60,316 bases of DNA, from the NCBI RefSeq assembly GCF_003013475.1, contig NZ_PXZO01000060.1, positions 1-60,316 on the forward strand. The letters are read 5' to 3'. The translations under genes and the position numbers were made by a program. The notes under the pieces are model-generated. The model saw only the letters and a program-made list of their open reading frames with translations, did not search any database and was not told where the DNA came from. Origin of the DNA: Brevibacillus porteri. Lineage in GTDB: Bacteria; Bacillota; Bacilli; Brevibacillales; Brevibacillaceae. How positions within the stretch are numbered: the stretch's first letter is position 1; each line of letters opens with the position of its first letter. Shown here piece by piece: positions 24,311-32,333 of the stretch.

Positions 24311-24673
24311 CTAGTAACCCTCGACGCCCAAAATCAATGGTGCAAATTTTGTCCACATAAACTCGTAGAAGCTGTCTGCAGGGATGATGCACCGTTTTCG
24401 CTCGAAAAGTCGTCGGAATGCCGGCTTTTCTGTTAACGTTTCAGACCTTGCATTGATCATTTTATATCCGCTCTTCTCATCCTGCACCCACGACGGAACT
24501 ACTCCCCATTTTAGCTGACCGATCCGCCGCTTACCTTGATCGGAAATAATTGCTGGGATTAATTGACCCGGTGCGATATTATATCGTGGCTGTATTTCAA
24601 AAGGTATAGCCTCGATTTGGAACCTTGCATTCCACAACTCCAAGTTAGTCACCAGCGTAAATCGTCCGCACAT
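24311..24673 (-). pseudogene. SRAP peptidase gene, 5' half
   Basis: Begins with the hallmark MCGRFTLVT, where Cys2 is the residue that crosslinks to abasic DNA after Met removal. It runs through RYNIAPGQLIPAI, GVVPSWVQDEK, MINARSETLTEKPAF and CIIPADSFYEF, where the catalytic Glu is kept. After that it turns into unrelated codons (MWTKFAPLILGVEGY, stop). AGAGGTGA precedes the ATG. The rest of the gene is at 19789-19986. The product would lack the catalytic His and the whole C-terminal part. Confidence 0.88.
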
Positions 24674-24699
24674 AAGATCACCTCTTACCACCATAATTG

Positions 24700-25215
24700 C
24701 CTAATGCTTATATAGTTAACCAGGACTACGTGGACAATATGAAATCAACAAAGACTGGTCAGCGAAGTATACCCCTCTTTGTCCAGCTCCTCTTTATTTC
24801 TAGCACGATATAACAATCTGTGAAATCTTTATTAGTTACTACCTGCGATCCCGATGCACCGAAGTGTTTCCTTGCGCCGACGACTTGCTAAATTGCATCA
24901 ATCCCAACCCAGGAATGCATTTGCCAAATGAAAAGCGCCTGCCATAACGACAATCGCCAAAGGCAGGTTAGATTGCTTTTTACCTGATCCAATCGATGAT
25001 GCACTGACTTCCACAATAAAGGGGAGCCGCATTATCAGCTCCCCTTGAAAAAAAACGCCCTCTCCCTTTTGGAAAAGGCGCTCTATGCGCTTTGCTGTAG
25101 TTGTGCCATCTCTTTTTTTCTGGTTCTGTGATGTACTTCTTGGCCACTGCTGTGCGACTTTTTGTAGAGCAAGCATCATCCAATCGCAATTATTACATCT
25201 AACAATAGGTTCGTT
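24700..25215. other. Remnant interval with terminator-like hairpins
   Basis: On the minus strand there are two hairpins with T-runs: GGGCGTTTTTTTTC near 25045-25085, and AGGGGAGCTGAT ... CGGCTCCCCTTT near 25020-25047. The layout is like the end of the prophage tail operon at 42.57-42.62 kb. A frame of 44 codons (MRLPFIVEVSASS..., ending FHLANAFLGWD) lies between 24898 and 25032. It is probably a scrap of an older prophage. Confidence 0.35.
25155..25209 (+). repeat. 55-base direct repeat, copy 2
   Basis: Matches 17386-17440. The frame VRLFVEQASSNRNYYI ends here in a stop. It lies next to the stop of the lipoprotein gene. Confidence 0.8.
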
Positions 25216-25217
25216 AC

Positions 25218-25718
25218 TTACTTTGTCTCTGTGATGGTTACTCCATGAGAATCAGCAAGTTCCTTTATGGCCGCTTGATAATCCCGCATCAACTTTCTTC
25301 CTTCTGCCAATTTCTCATTAGCTGTAGCAATCTTAGCATAGTCTTGTTTCTCAAGAGCTGATACCGTCGTTATAAAACCACTATGTTGGGTTGTAGCTGC
25401 TAAAATAAATTGGTCGTGAATTTTTTGTACTTCTGGCGTAGCCGGTTTAATCTTTTCAAGCTCTTCTAGAAACTGTGAATAAGTCGGAATTATACTTTTT
25501 GTCATCGCTTCAAACATAGCTAAGTCATTTGTATAGTTAGCGCCCGTTATAGAAGAATACTCTTCAGTAGCCTTCCTTTCGAGTGATGTAACTTTTGGCA
25601 ACTCGGTGTTTAAATAGTTAATAAGATCTTCTTGTACTGGGTCTGTTCCACATCCCTGTACTACAAATATTGAAAATAATAAAAGAAACGCTATGACTAA
25701 CTTATTCGATTTAAGCAT
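25218..25718 (-). CDS. Lipoprotein of unknown function
   Basis: A protein of 166 residues with a lipoprotein signal peptide (LVIAFLLLFSIFVVQGC). The mature part is helical and has several heptad-like segments (LINYLNTELPKVTSLERKAT, FLEELEKIKP, IATANEKLAEGRKLMRDY). This suggests an extracellular helical bundle. AAGGTGG precedes the ATG at 25718. No family is certain. Confidence 0.72.
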   Translation of the reverse strand: MLKSNKLVIAFLLLFSIFVVQGCGTDPVQEDLINYLNTELPKVTSLERKATEEYSSITGANYTNDLAMFEAMTKSIIPTYSQFLEELEKIKPATPEVQKIHDQFILAATTQHSGFITTVSALEKQDYAKIATANEKLAEGRKLMRDYQAAIKELADSHGVTITETK

Positions 25719-25803
25719 TGGAACCACCTTTCAATAGGATTAATTACCTAATTATTATCCCATCATATAAGTTATCTTTTCTTCTATATATTCCGACATT
25801 ATT

Positions 25804-25932
25804 CTAATTGCCGCATTTTGAGTGGACCTCTATTGGATTCTCCTGAAGTTTGTTCAAATGATCAACTAAGGAAGGAATAAGTGAAGTTGCTTCCGAAGAA
25901 GGCGTAGTGGGACGGATCATTTCCTCAACCAT
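25804..25932 (-). CDS. Possible 42-residue fragment
   Basis: The minus strand reads MVEEMIRPTTPSSEATSLIP..., ending in HSKCGN. The ribosome site is poor, and the frame is open upstream to 25950. It may be the tail of a lost gene. The rest of 25730-26100 shows nothing clear. Confidence 0.25.
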   Translation of the reverse strand: MVEEMIRPTTPSSEATSLIPSLVDHLNKLQENPIEVHSKCGN

Positions 25933-26109
25933 TTGCTTTTTGTAGCTACTCTTTAGGAGGATTCATATTTCACCGTCCTTCTCACAAGTAATGTTTTGTT
26001 TAATAACCTCAGTCCTAACCATTTACACTTGTTCACGCACCTTTTTTACGTCTGCCCAGAACCTCTCGTCTACATAGATTTCTATAAAACAAGGAAAGGA
26101 GGGTCACAC

Positions 26110-26250
26110 TTGAAGATACCGAAAAGGTTATACGATTGTTTAGCCAAAATTCTGGGTGGGACAGGCATGTCAAATGATACTTGTTCTATCACGATTGAAC
26201 GCAATCTCAATGCAACGAGCTTGAGACGTGCTTTGAACGTATTGAAATAA
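26110..26250 (+). CDS. Small basic protein from a TTG start
   Basis: 46 residues starting at a TTG with AAAGGAGGG 6 bases upstream (MKIPKRLYDCLAKILGGTGM..., ending in SLRRALNVLK). The layout (a strong site, TTG-AA(G/A), basic start) is like those at 11557 and 16472. The family is unknown. Confidence 0.5.
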   Translation: MKIPKRLYDCLAKILGGTGMSNDTCSITIERNLNATSLRRALNVLK

Positions 26251-26410
26251 CCGATCCTAGTGGCGCTAAGCGTATTGCAGGCTTAGGGCCTCTTTCATTG
26301 CCCTCCACTATCGTTTATCACATCGATGGTTGTGTTGCCTCCTAAGATAGAGTAAAATGCGAATACCACACACTAAATTCCAACACTTCCGAAATGGGTG
26401 AATTCATTTT

Positions 26411-27214
26411 TTGAATGATCATGATCATGAGATTCATGGCGATAGAATTTTTACAATAATCGTCAATAAACTTCGAGCAGCTGGGTGTGTTTTCGCTGAA
26501 GATGAGGCCAGGTTACTAATCGCCTCAGCAGGGACAACGACTGAACTATCGGACATGGTAGAATTGCGAACAACTGGCATGCCTCTCGAACATATTATCG
26601 GCTGGGCTGAGTTTTGTGGACTGCGGATTATGGTGGATAAGGGAGTTTTCGTTCCCAGACAACGTACAGCATTTCTCGTTAGACAGGCTGCCGACCTCAT
26701 CCGTCAAAAGTCGGTAGTGCTTGACCTATGTTGCGGATCAGGGGCGGTTGGGGCGGTTCTTGCTTACTTGGAACAGATCGAATTGTATGCTACTGACATC
26801 GATCCAGCCTCGGTGCAATGCACCCGTCGCAATGTTACTACCGCAGGAGGTAGCGTTTACGAAGGAGACTTATTTGAGCCTCTTCCTAGCATACTTAGGG
26901 GACACGTTAACGTCATCGTTGCCAATGCTCCCTACGTCCCCACCAATGCCATTGATTTTCTTCCACCTGAAGCTCGCATACATGAGGCGAGAATAGCACT
27001 CGACGGGGGACCGGATGGGCTTGACGTTCAGAGACGAGTATTGGCTGCGGCTCCACTCTGGTTGGCTCCTGGTGGACACTTACTAGTTGAGACAAGCGAA
27101 CGTCAGATACATCAGACAGTCGATATCTTCACTTGTTGCGGGCTGATTACACGGGTGACAAGGTCTGACGAGTTGGATGCTACCGTCGTAATCGGAACCA
27201 AGCCGGTTCCCTAA
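26411..27214 (+). CDS. PrmC/HemK-like protein-(glutamine-N5) methyltransferase, NAPY variant
   Basis: A protein of 267 residues with a class I SAM-dependent methyltransferase fold: an N-terminal helical part with the PrmC-type GMPLEHIIGWAEFCGL, motif I DLCCGSGAVG, and the catalytic tetrad as NAPYVPT instead of the usual NPPY. This variant belongs to a subgroup that is most common in actinobacteria and whose target is not proven. The start is a TTG with a weak GGGTGA site. It is surrounded by gene-poor DNA, so transfer is likely. Confidence 0.78.
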   Translation: MNDHDHEIHGDRIFTIIVNKLRAAGCVFAEDEARLLIASAGTTTELSDMVELRTTGMPLEHIIGWAEFCGLRIMVDKGVFVPRQRTAFLVRQAADLIRQKSVVLDLCCGSGAVGAVLAYLEQIELYATDIDPASVQCTRRNVTTAGGSVYEGDLFEPLPSILRGHVNVIVANAPYVPTNAIDFLPPEARIHEARIALDGGPDGLDVQRRVLAAAPLWLAPGGHLLVETSERQIHQTVDIFTCCGLITRVTRSDELDATVVIGTKPVP

Positions 27215-27360
27215 AGCAGTTTAGGAGTCTAAACCTGTTCACATAGGCTAGAGTTCAAGAACTCGTCAATATATCTCCCTAAGAAGGACCTAATCCCTAT
27301 AGAAACTTCATTCATCTCTTTTTTCCACAATTACCGTTGTGTTAACTTCAAATGGTTGTA

Positions 27361-27378
27361 AAATGATAGTTATCATTT
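27361..27378. promoter_or_regulatory. Perfect palindrome resembling a Fur-type box
   Basis: AAATGATAGTTATCATTT is an 18-base perfect palindrome with the TGATA/TATCA halves of Fur-family sites. No well-supported gene follows it. Confidence 0.5.
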
Positions 27379-27399
27379 ATTGCTATAACGACTGATTAG

Positions 27400-27800
27400 C
27401 ACTCGGTCATAATAAGATGTTGATTGAAGTGACAGGTCACTTTACTGATGAGATTATCCTTCATGGGAAGATACACAGAATGCATGAATTGAAGAATATG
27501 TTCGCTTTTACGTTAGAGCAGAGTGAACAAATAAGTGATTTCCCTCATGTCTTTTGTAAGCTTTTTGACTTCGAACTCCCGTGGGCCGCTGGAAAAAAGG
27601 TAGAATCCCCACGCTTAGAAGCGAGCTTGATCAATTGCTCCCACTCGTCTACTCTCGCGATTTCGTCTGGGGAACCTCCCTTTCCATAGGCAGAGGTCAA
27701 GAAACGGGATTCCGGTAGGATACAAGCCCCTTACGAAGCCTCTTGTTTGGTCATTCCTTTCTGGAGGGGTTGCCATACCCAATCCCCACTTTTCAAACCT
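27400..27800. other. Interval with coding scraps
   Basis: The plus strand has a frame from 27417 (MLIEVTGHFTDEI...) without a ribosome site. The minus strand at about 27740-27560 reads a more protein-like piece (FLTSAYGKGGSPDEIARVDE, then WEQLIKLASKRGD) cut by a stop upstream. I could not settle on a gene. Confidence 0.3.
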
Positions 27801-27860
27801 TGATCGTTTTATCTTACGGCTCCTATTCTGGCGCTGACAGTCGTTCTGTGCGGACTTAAA

Positions 27861-29054
27861 TTACTTTTTCTCTGTCGTATAATAAATCAACGCAATGACC
27901 GGTAAAGCTATTCCAATCAACAAGGCTGCTTTCCAGCCACCCATAGCATATGCCCATCCACCTGTCGCAGAGCCTATAGCACCACCAGCAAAAAAGATTG
28001 CCATGTATAAACCATTAAGCCGGCTTCGAAATTCTGCTCCCAATGAGAAAATGGCACGCTGGCCAAGAACCAGATTTGCTGAAACTCCCATGTCCAATAG
28101 AATGGCCGAAATTACCAAGGTTACTAATGAGGAAGTTGAACTGCCGTGGATTACAAGAGGTAGAATTCCAGAAATAATAACGAAAGCTAACGCTAATCCT
28201 GTGGCTGATCGAGCCCAGCCTCTATCGGCAAGACGGCCTGCCACTGGTGCAGCTACCGCCCCAGATACTCCAAGCAATGCAAACAGGGAAACTTCCTTTT
28301 GTGAAAAATGGAAAATCGGACTGGTCAATAACAGCGGAACCGTAGTCCAGAACAAACTGAAAGTTGCGAACACACATGCGTGGTAGATGGCTCTACGTTG
28401 CAGGATTGGTGTCGTTTTGAGTAAATGCAACATAGAACCCAGAAGTGCCGGGTACCGTGTGGTGTTCAACGGCTGTCTTGCAGGAAGCACCATCGCCATT
28501 AAAAGAGCCAACACAAGAATCGCTATGGCGGATAAATAGTAGACTGCTCGCCAGCCCAAAAACTCCGCCACCATACTTGAAATGGGACGAGCGAGCATGA
28601 TACCGAGTAACAAACCACTCATGACATTCCCCACATTGCGACCGCGTGTAGCATCTGGCGAAAGGTGAGCAGCGTACGGAACAAGTACCTGAGCCGCAAC
28701 TGATCCCAACCCGATAAACAGTGAAACAGTGAGAAAAAGGCCAGCGCTTTTGACTACTGCTGCAAGCGCCAAAGCTATTGCAGTGAGGAACAATGACACT
28801 ACAACAAGTTTTCGGTTTTCAAGTATATCTCCCAAGGGTACGATAAATAATAATCCAATTCCGTAACCAATTTGGGTAAGTGTGACGATTAAGCCAGCTG
28901 CCTCAGAAGATAACCCAATTGCCGAACTAATCGGAGCCACTAAAGGCTGCGCATAATAGAGATTAGCAGCGATTAGTCCGCATGCGGCAGCAAGAATGAA
29001 TATCATCCACGCCGAAAAAGTCTTTTCCATTTTTTCACCTTCGATTGAACTCAT
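27861..29054 (-). CDS. MFS transporter, drug efflux type
   Basis: A protein of 397 residues with about 12 membrane helices. The loop 2-3 motif appears as PLGDILENRKLV, and the central loop and second half (AGRLADRGWARSATG) repeat it. It belongs to the YdhP/AraJ-like efflux group that usually exports toxic compounds. AAGGAG lies 8 bases before the ATG at 29054. The TetR gene is upstream on the same strand, with a perfect operator palindrome between them, so it is probably induced by its substrate. Confidence 0.88.
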   Translation of the reverse strand: MSSIEGEKMEKTFSAWMIFILAAACGLIAANLYYAQPLVAPISSAIGLSSEAAGLIVTLTQIGYGIGLLFIVPLGDILENRKLVVVSLFLTAIALALAAVVKSAGLFLTVSLFIGLGSVAAQVLVPYAAHLSPDATRGRNVGNVMSGLLLGIMLARPISSMVAEFLGWRAVYYLSAIAILVLALLMAMVLPARQPLNTTRYPALLGSMLHLLKTTPILQRRAIYHACVFATFSLFWTTVPLLLTSPIFHFSQKEVSLFALLGVSGAVAAPVAGRLADRGWARSATGLALAFVIISGILPLVIHGSSTSSLVTLVISAILLDMGVSANLVLGQRAIFSLGAEFRSRLNGLYMAIFFAGGAIGSATGGWAYAMGGWKAALLIGIALPVIALIYYTTEKK

Positions 29055-29091
29055 CGTTAACGCTCCTTTTTGTGGAAGTAGTCATCATTAC

Positions 29092-29107
29092 TGGAACGAT
29101 CGTTCCA
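29092..29107. promoter_or_regulatory. TetR-type operator between regulator and MFS gene
   Basis: TGGAACGATCGTTCCA is a perfect 16-base palindrome. A weaker copy lies upstream of the regulator at 29744-29759. The core GGAACGATCGTTCC is typical for AcrR/QacR-like repressors. Confidence 0.8.
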
Positions 29108-29128
29108 ATAAAATTAAAAAAATTTTGT

Positions 29129-29704
29129 TTATAGCATCTCAATAACGGTGTTCATCATGTCATAAATAATTTTTTTGTCAGTTTTCACCTTTGATACTAC
29201 ATTGATACTATGATTTAGGTTAAGCAATAGGTGTGATAGAGCCTTTATATCTTTCTTGGAGTCGATTTCTTCCGTCTGCTGTCCTTGATTTAGAAGTTCA
29301 TAAAAGGCATGTTCCAATTCTTCGAAACCGTCTCGTATCAATTTACGTAGTTGTTCATCTGGTGAATCCAAGCCAAGCGTTGCGTTAGTAATCATGCATC
29401 CTTTAGGCAAATCCTCATCAAATGCGGAAGTGATATGCTGATCAAAATACTGCCGGATTCCAGCTTTCGCAGACGACGCATATACCAACAGATCTCTTTT
29501 TTTCTGACTTATTTTTTTGTAATGTTGTATCGCTTCAACATAAAGCGTCTCTTTGTCTACAAAGGTTTCGTACAAACTTGATCTGCTTAATTCCATTGCT
29601 TTTAATAAATCCGGTATGCTTGTGGCTTCGTAACCTTTTTCCCAAAAAACTAACATTGCCTTATGAAGTACGTGTTCCTTGTCAAACTCTTTTGAACGTC
29701 CGAT
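29129..29704 (-). CDS. TetR/AcrR-family repressor with apparent ATC start
   Basis: The helix-turn-helix is clear (YEATSIPDLLKAMELSRSSLY, then the ETFVDKETLY turn). The family start would read MGRSKEFDKEHVLHKAMLVF. The codon at the Met position (29704-29702) is ATC, 7 bases after a perfect AAGGAGG. The first standard start codon is the ATG at 29656, which would remove helix 1. So the gene either uses a rare ATC/ATT start or has lost its start codon. It flanks the MFS gene and its own operator. Confidence 0.75.
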   Translation of the reverse strand: MGRSKEFDKEHVLHKAMLVFWEKGYEATSIPDLLKAMELSRSSLYETFVDKETLYVEAIQHYKKISQKKRDLLVYASSAKAGIRQYFDQHITSAFDEDLPKGCMITNATLGLDSPDEQLRKLIRDGFEELEHAFYELLNQGQQTEEIDSKKDIKALSHLLLNLNHSINVVSKVKTDKKIIYDMMNTVIEML

Positions 29705-29743
29705 AATGATTCCTCCTTAACTGTAGAAGCAGTATAACATTTC

Positions 29744-29759
29744 GGGAACGATCAGTCCA
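29744..29759. promoter_or_regulatory. TetR-type operator upstream of the repressor
   Basis: GGGAACGATCAGTCCA is an imperfect copy of the 29092 palindrome, about 40 bases upstream of the repressor start. Confidence 0.6.
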
Positions 29760-29850
29760 TTATTTTTACTATGGTTCCAGGCGAGCTCCATGAAACTGCC
29801 CGTTAGTTAAACTTAGCCACCAGTCTAGAACTTAATAATCTTTGCACAAT

Positions 29851-30003
29851 AGATACTATCGAGAGGAACGTAGAGAGCCACGCGGTTACGGCGATTTTAA
29901 TGGTGACCACGAAAAGGACGACGAGCCGGAGATATCTGACCACTTAATAAATGGCACGACCTGGACGATACTTGCCAAGCACGTTTTACAATCCGGCAAA
30001 TAA
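29851..30003 (+). pseudogene. Remnant of a phage early gene
   Basis: A coding fragment of 50 residues without a start codon: RYYREERREPRGYGDFNGDH, EKDDEPEISDH... The beginning is like RRYYREDRRRPE near the start of the prophage membrane protein at 34689. It supports the idea that 18-33.5 kb includes an older, related prophage. The rest of 29760-30150 shows nothing clear. Confidence 0.4.
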
Positions 30004-30154
30004 CATTTTGTCTTGTGTACAATCAAACCATGGCGCCGATATACAAAGGTGAGTCCACGAATACGAACTCAAGCTGAACTTCACCGTTCAACTTGCTGGC
30101 TCTCTTCCGCTTGATGTGAATTACTAATCTGAAACGTGGTAAATCAATAATAAA

Positions 30155-30200
30155 GACCATGAGATCGACTCAATTTGGATGTGTCAACCTCATGGTCCTT
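30155..30200 (-). terminator. Terminator of the secreted-protein gene
   Basis: GACCATGAG pairs with CTCATGGTC, with extra pairing inside. On the minus strand TTTATTATT follows; on the plus strand CTTTTT. Confidence 0.75.
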
Positions 30201-30216
30201 TTTGACGAGATACGGA

Positions 30217-30600
30217 TTAGTCCCAGTTTCGAATATACCCTTTTGCCTTATTAGTGCTATAGTTTTTTACTTCGAGTTTGTACGTGCATCCGCCTTGCAT
30301 GTATACGTTAGTGCTATCTTGTTTGTAGCTAGAGTCTGTACCAAGTTGAATCTGTGTATCCACATAGTCAATGTCTCCTGCACATTTCTTCCATACAAAA
30401 GCCCCAGCCAGTCCAGTACCTTCCGAAATCAATGTAACTCGGCCATATTGATGTTGCCCACTTACCGCACTCGTCCACTTGGTATCATTACTGTATTCAA
30501 CTACAACTTCTGCTTGCTGATTTGCAGCAAATACCGTATTAGATGTAAACGATGATACTAATAAGGTAGCAAGACTAATAGACATGAACTTCTTTTTCAT
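30217..30600 (-). CDS. Secreted protein of unknown function
   Basis: A protein of 127 residues. The signal peptide ends after NTVFA (MKKKFMSISLATLLVSSFTS). The mature part is beta-rich (AEVVVEYSNDTKWTSAV, YGRVTLISEGTGLAGAFVW) and has two cysteines, in KKCAGD and GGCTYK, that may form a disulphide. AGGAGG lies 7 bases before the ATG. It has its own terminator. Family not recognised; secreted proteins with such a layout occur among morons and toxins. Confidence 0.72.
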   Translation of the reverse strand: MKKKFMSISLATLLVSSFTSNTVFAANQQAEVVVEYSNDTKWTSAVSGQHQYGRVTLISEGTGLAGAFVWKKCAGDIDYVDTQIQLGTDSSYKQDSTNVYMQGGCTYKLEVKNYSTNKAKGYIRNWD

Positions 30601-31239
30601 TGCAAGACCTCCTAATATTTGGATGTTAACAAAATGAATTATACCAAATTAAGGTAAATTATCAATTGTTTTCATTATAGTAGCAAATTCACAGTGCGCG
30701 AAGTTATATGGAGGTTGTGGACACTACAGATCGATTTCTTGCTCCATTGAGTAGTGGGGTGTTTGTCTCTTTAGTCCAGATAAACCGTTTTGCCCGCTCC
30801 CGATTAGGTAATCAATCCGTTTTTCTCTTCAGCTTCGATTGCCATTTCATCCACTTGCTACATGCATAATTTTTCTTATGCGGTCGAAGAAACGAATCTT
30901 CATTGAGCATTTAAGGGTTTTCGCATACGATTCAACTCGCTTTTTTAATCCCATACTTACCCTCCTTTACAAATCGTGTGTTGTGTCACATCCTTCACAT
31001 AGCTGCACTCTTATCTCATTAATAATTTCTTTCAAAAACGTCTCATATCCACATTTTCGTGGTAAATTTCTCCAATCTCGCTACCTGGCATATCTAGCCG
31101 ATTTTTCTGGACTGCAAATGCGATTTATTTACTTATTACTATCCTGTTATTTAATTGGGATGCCAAACGAACTGCTAAGAAGAAGCAACAGGCTAAAACA
31201 AAAGTTGCACGATAGACGCCCTTGTTTTTGGGCTTCTTT

Positions 31240-31338
31240 TCATTTTTGCCGTTTTGTTAAGCGACTAATTCCACCGCTGCTGTGCATATCCCCCATGACC
31301 TTTGTTGCAAGTGTTTCAATGATCTGCTGATCTGTCAT
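31240..31338 (-). CDS. N-terminal piece of a phage ABA-sandwich-type protein
   Basis: 32 residues, MTDQQIIETLATKVMGDMHS..., from an ATG with GAGGAGG upstream. The start (MTD-x-I-x-E-x-LA-x-KVMG) is that of the phage ABA-sandwich domain family, which is normally over 100 residues. Here it stops early. It is probably another scrap of the older prophage. The rest of 30600-31240 holds no convincing gene. Confidence 0.45.
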   Translation of the reverse strand: MTDQQIIETLATKVMGDMHSSGGISRLTKRQK

Positions 31339-31496
31339 CCGGATCCCTCCTCATCGCACAGGGTGTACTGTTCGAAAAAAATCATCTGCGGACTCTCTAT
31401 ACTTCTGGTCAAAATACCAAAAATCGAAAATTGTGGTGATGCCCTTGTCCACCTCTGTACCTCCAACATAGTTTGGTACAAGGAGGTGGTAAGAAA

Positions 31497-31881
31497 ATGG
31501 CAATGAACCCGCCAATTTTTATTGGAGCAAATAGTATTGCAACTATCGGAAACCGATTTTTCCTAATTGTTGAGGTTGAGGCAAAAGTACCTGGTGTCGA
31601 AATGACCCAGTATTTGCGGTCCGCATAACTCGCGAACAAGCACGAAGGCTCCGAAATGCAGGTGTCATGAGAACGGTTATTCAGAATACACGTCCACGGC
31701 CTAGGTCTGGATTTGAAGTGGAGTTTAAAGGTGTACTGTTCGCTAATGGTCGGTTTTCTCAGTTTTCGACGTTGAAAATTCAACCGATACTTCAGTACTT
31801 GTTAGAATCAGCCGTGAACGAGCACAAAGGCTTATTCGTTATGGAGCACGTAGAATCCCAGTGATTAGAAGAACTTTTTAA
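31497..31881 (+). pseudogene. Two-repeat protein with two frameshifts
   Basis: AAGGAGGTGG precedes the ATG. The first frame gives MAMNPPIFIGANSIATIGNR and FFLIVEVEAK..., stopping at 31626-31628. The next frame continues as VRITREQARRLRNAGVMRTV and the third as FSVFDVENSTDTSVLVRISR, then ERAQRLIRYGARRIPVI, to a stop at 31881. When joined, the protein has two copies of a unit (GNRFF...VRITREQARRL and NGRFF...VRISRERAQRL). Two single-base changes are needed. It is decayed or has sequence errors. The family is unknown to me. Confidence 0.55.
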
Positions 31882-31884
31882 ATG

Positions 31885-32330
31885 TCTCGGCTGGATTCTT
31901 TCAGCTACTGCGATGGAAACCTGTGGAGAAACTGCTGCAGGGTTATTCCTTTTATACCGAATGTTAAAATGTGAAAGCGACTTTCAATCTATCCTCCTAC
32001 AAACGCCTTTTTCCGGTTTCTTCGGATTTCGTCGCGGCCATCACCGCACTCCTGGTTGTCTGCCAACTTCATCTGTTCCGGTCTACCTTCAAAGAAACGT
32101 ATTTATCCAGCCAGTACCATCGATGTCGGATCGAGCTGCCATTGTTGTAGGTCAACGATTTCGACGAGACAAAGTGAGGAGAGTTTTAGACAAACATCCA
32201 TTTCTCAGGATTTCCATATCTGTCATATTCACCTTAAGGAAGAAAATCATATCCTATCTGGAAAGTCGGACACTCTGGCCAACCTGTTCAGACACATATG
32301 CTTGAAACTGGTTAGCGAAAAGGAGTTGAG
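31885..32330. other. Unresolved interval
   Basis: Open frames of 90-130 codons overlap here on the plus strand (for example one containing DRAAIVVGQRFRRDKVRRVL), without ribosome sites. It looks like frameshifted coding DNA that I cannot assign. Confidence 0.35.
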
Positions 32331-32333
32331 AAG

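Larger units (their letters stand above)
19987..24345. mobile_element. Ars element inserted in the SRAP gene
   Basis: The block holds a Tn554-TnpB-like tyrosine recombinase (plus strand), a small acidic protein, and arsR-arsI-acr3-arsC (minus strand). The SRAP gene stops abruptly on both sides: after ADSFYEF at about 24360 and before RMPVIL at about 19987. No terminal inverted repeats are obvious, as for Tn554-like elements. The recombinase lacks its N-terminus, and tnpA and tnpC homologues are not present, so the element is probably immobile now. The borders are uncertain by some tens of bases. Confidence 0.72.

Noticed and set aside
27417..27689. 90-codon plus-strand frame
   Set aside because: No ribosome site, and the opposite strand reads more like protein. 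Left as an unresolved interval.
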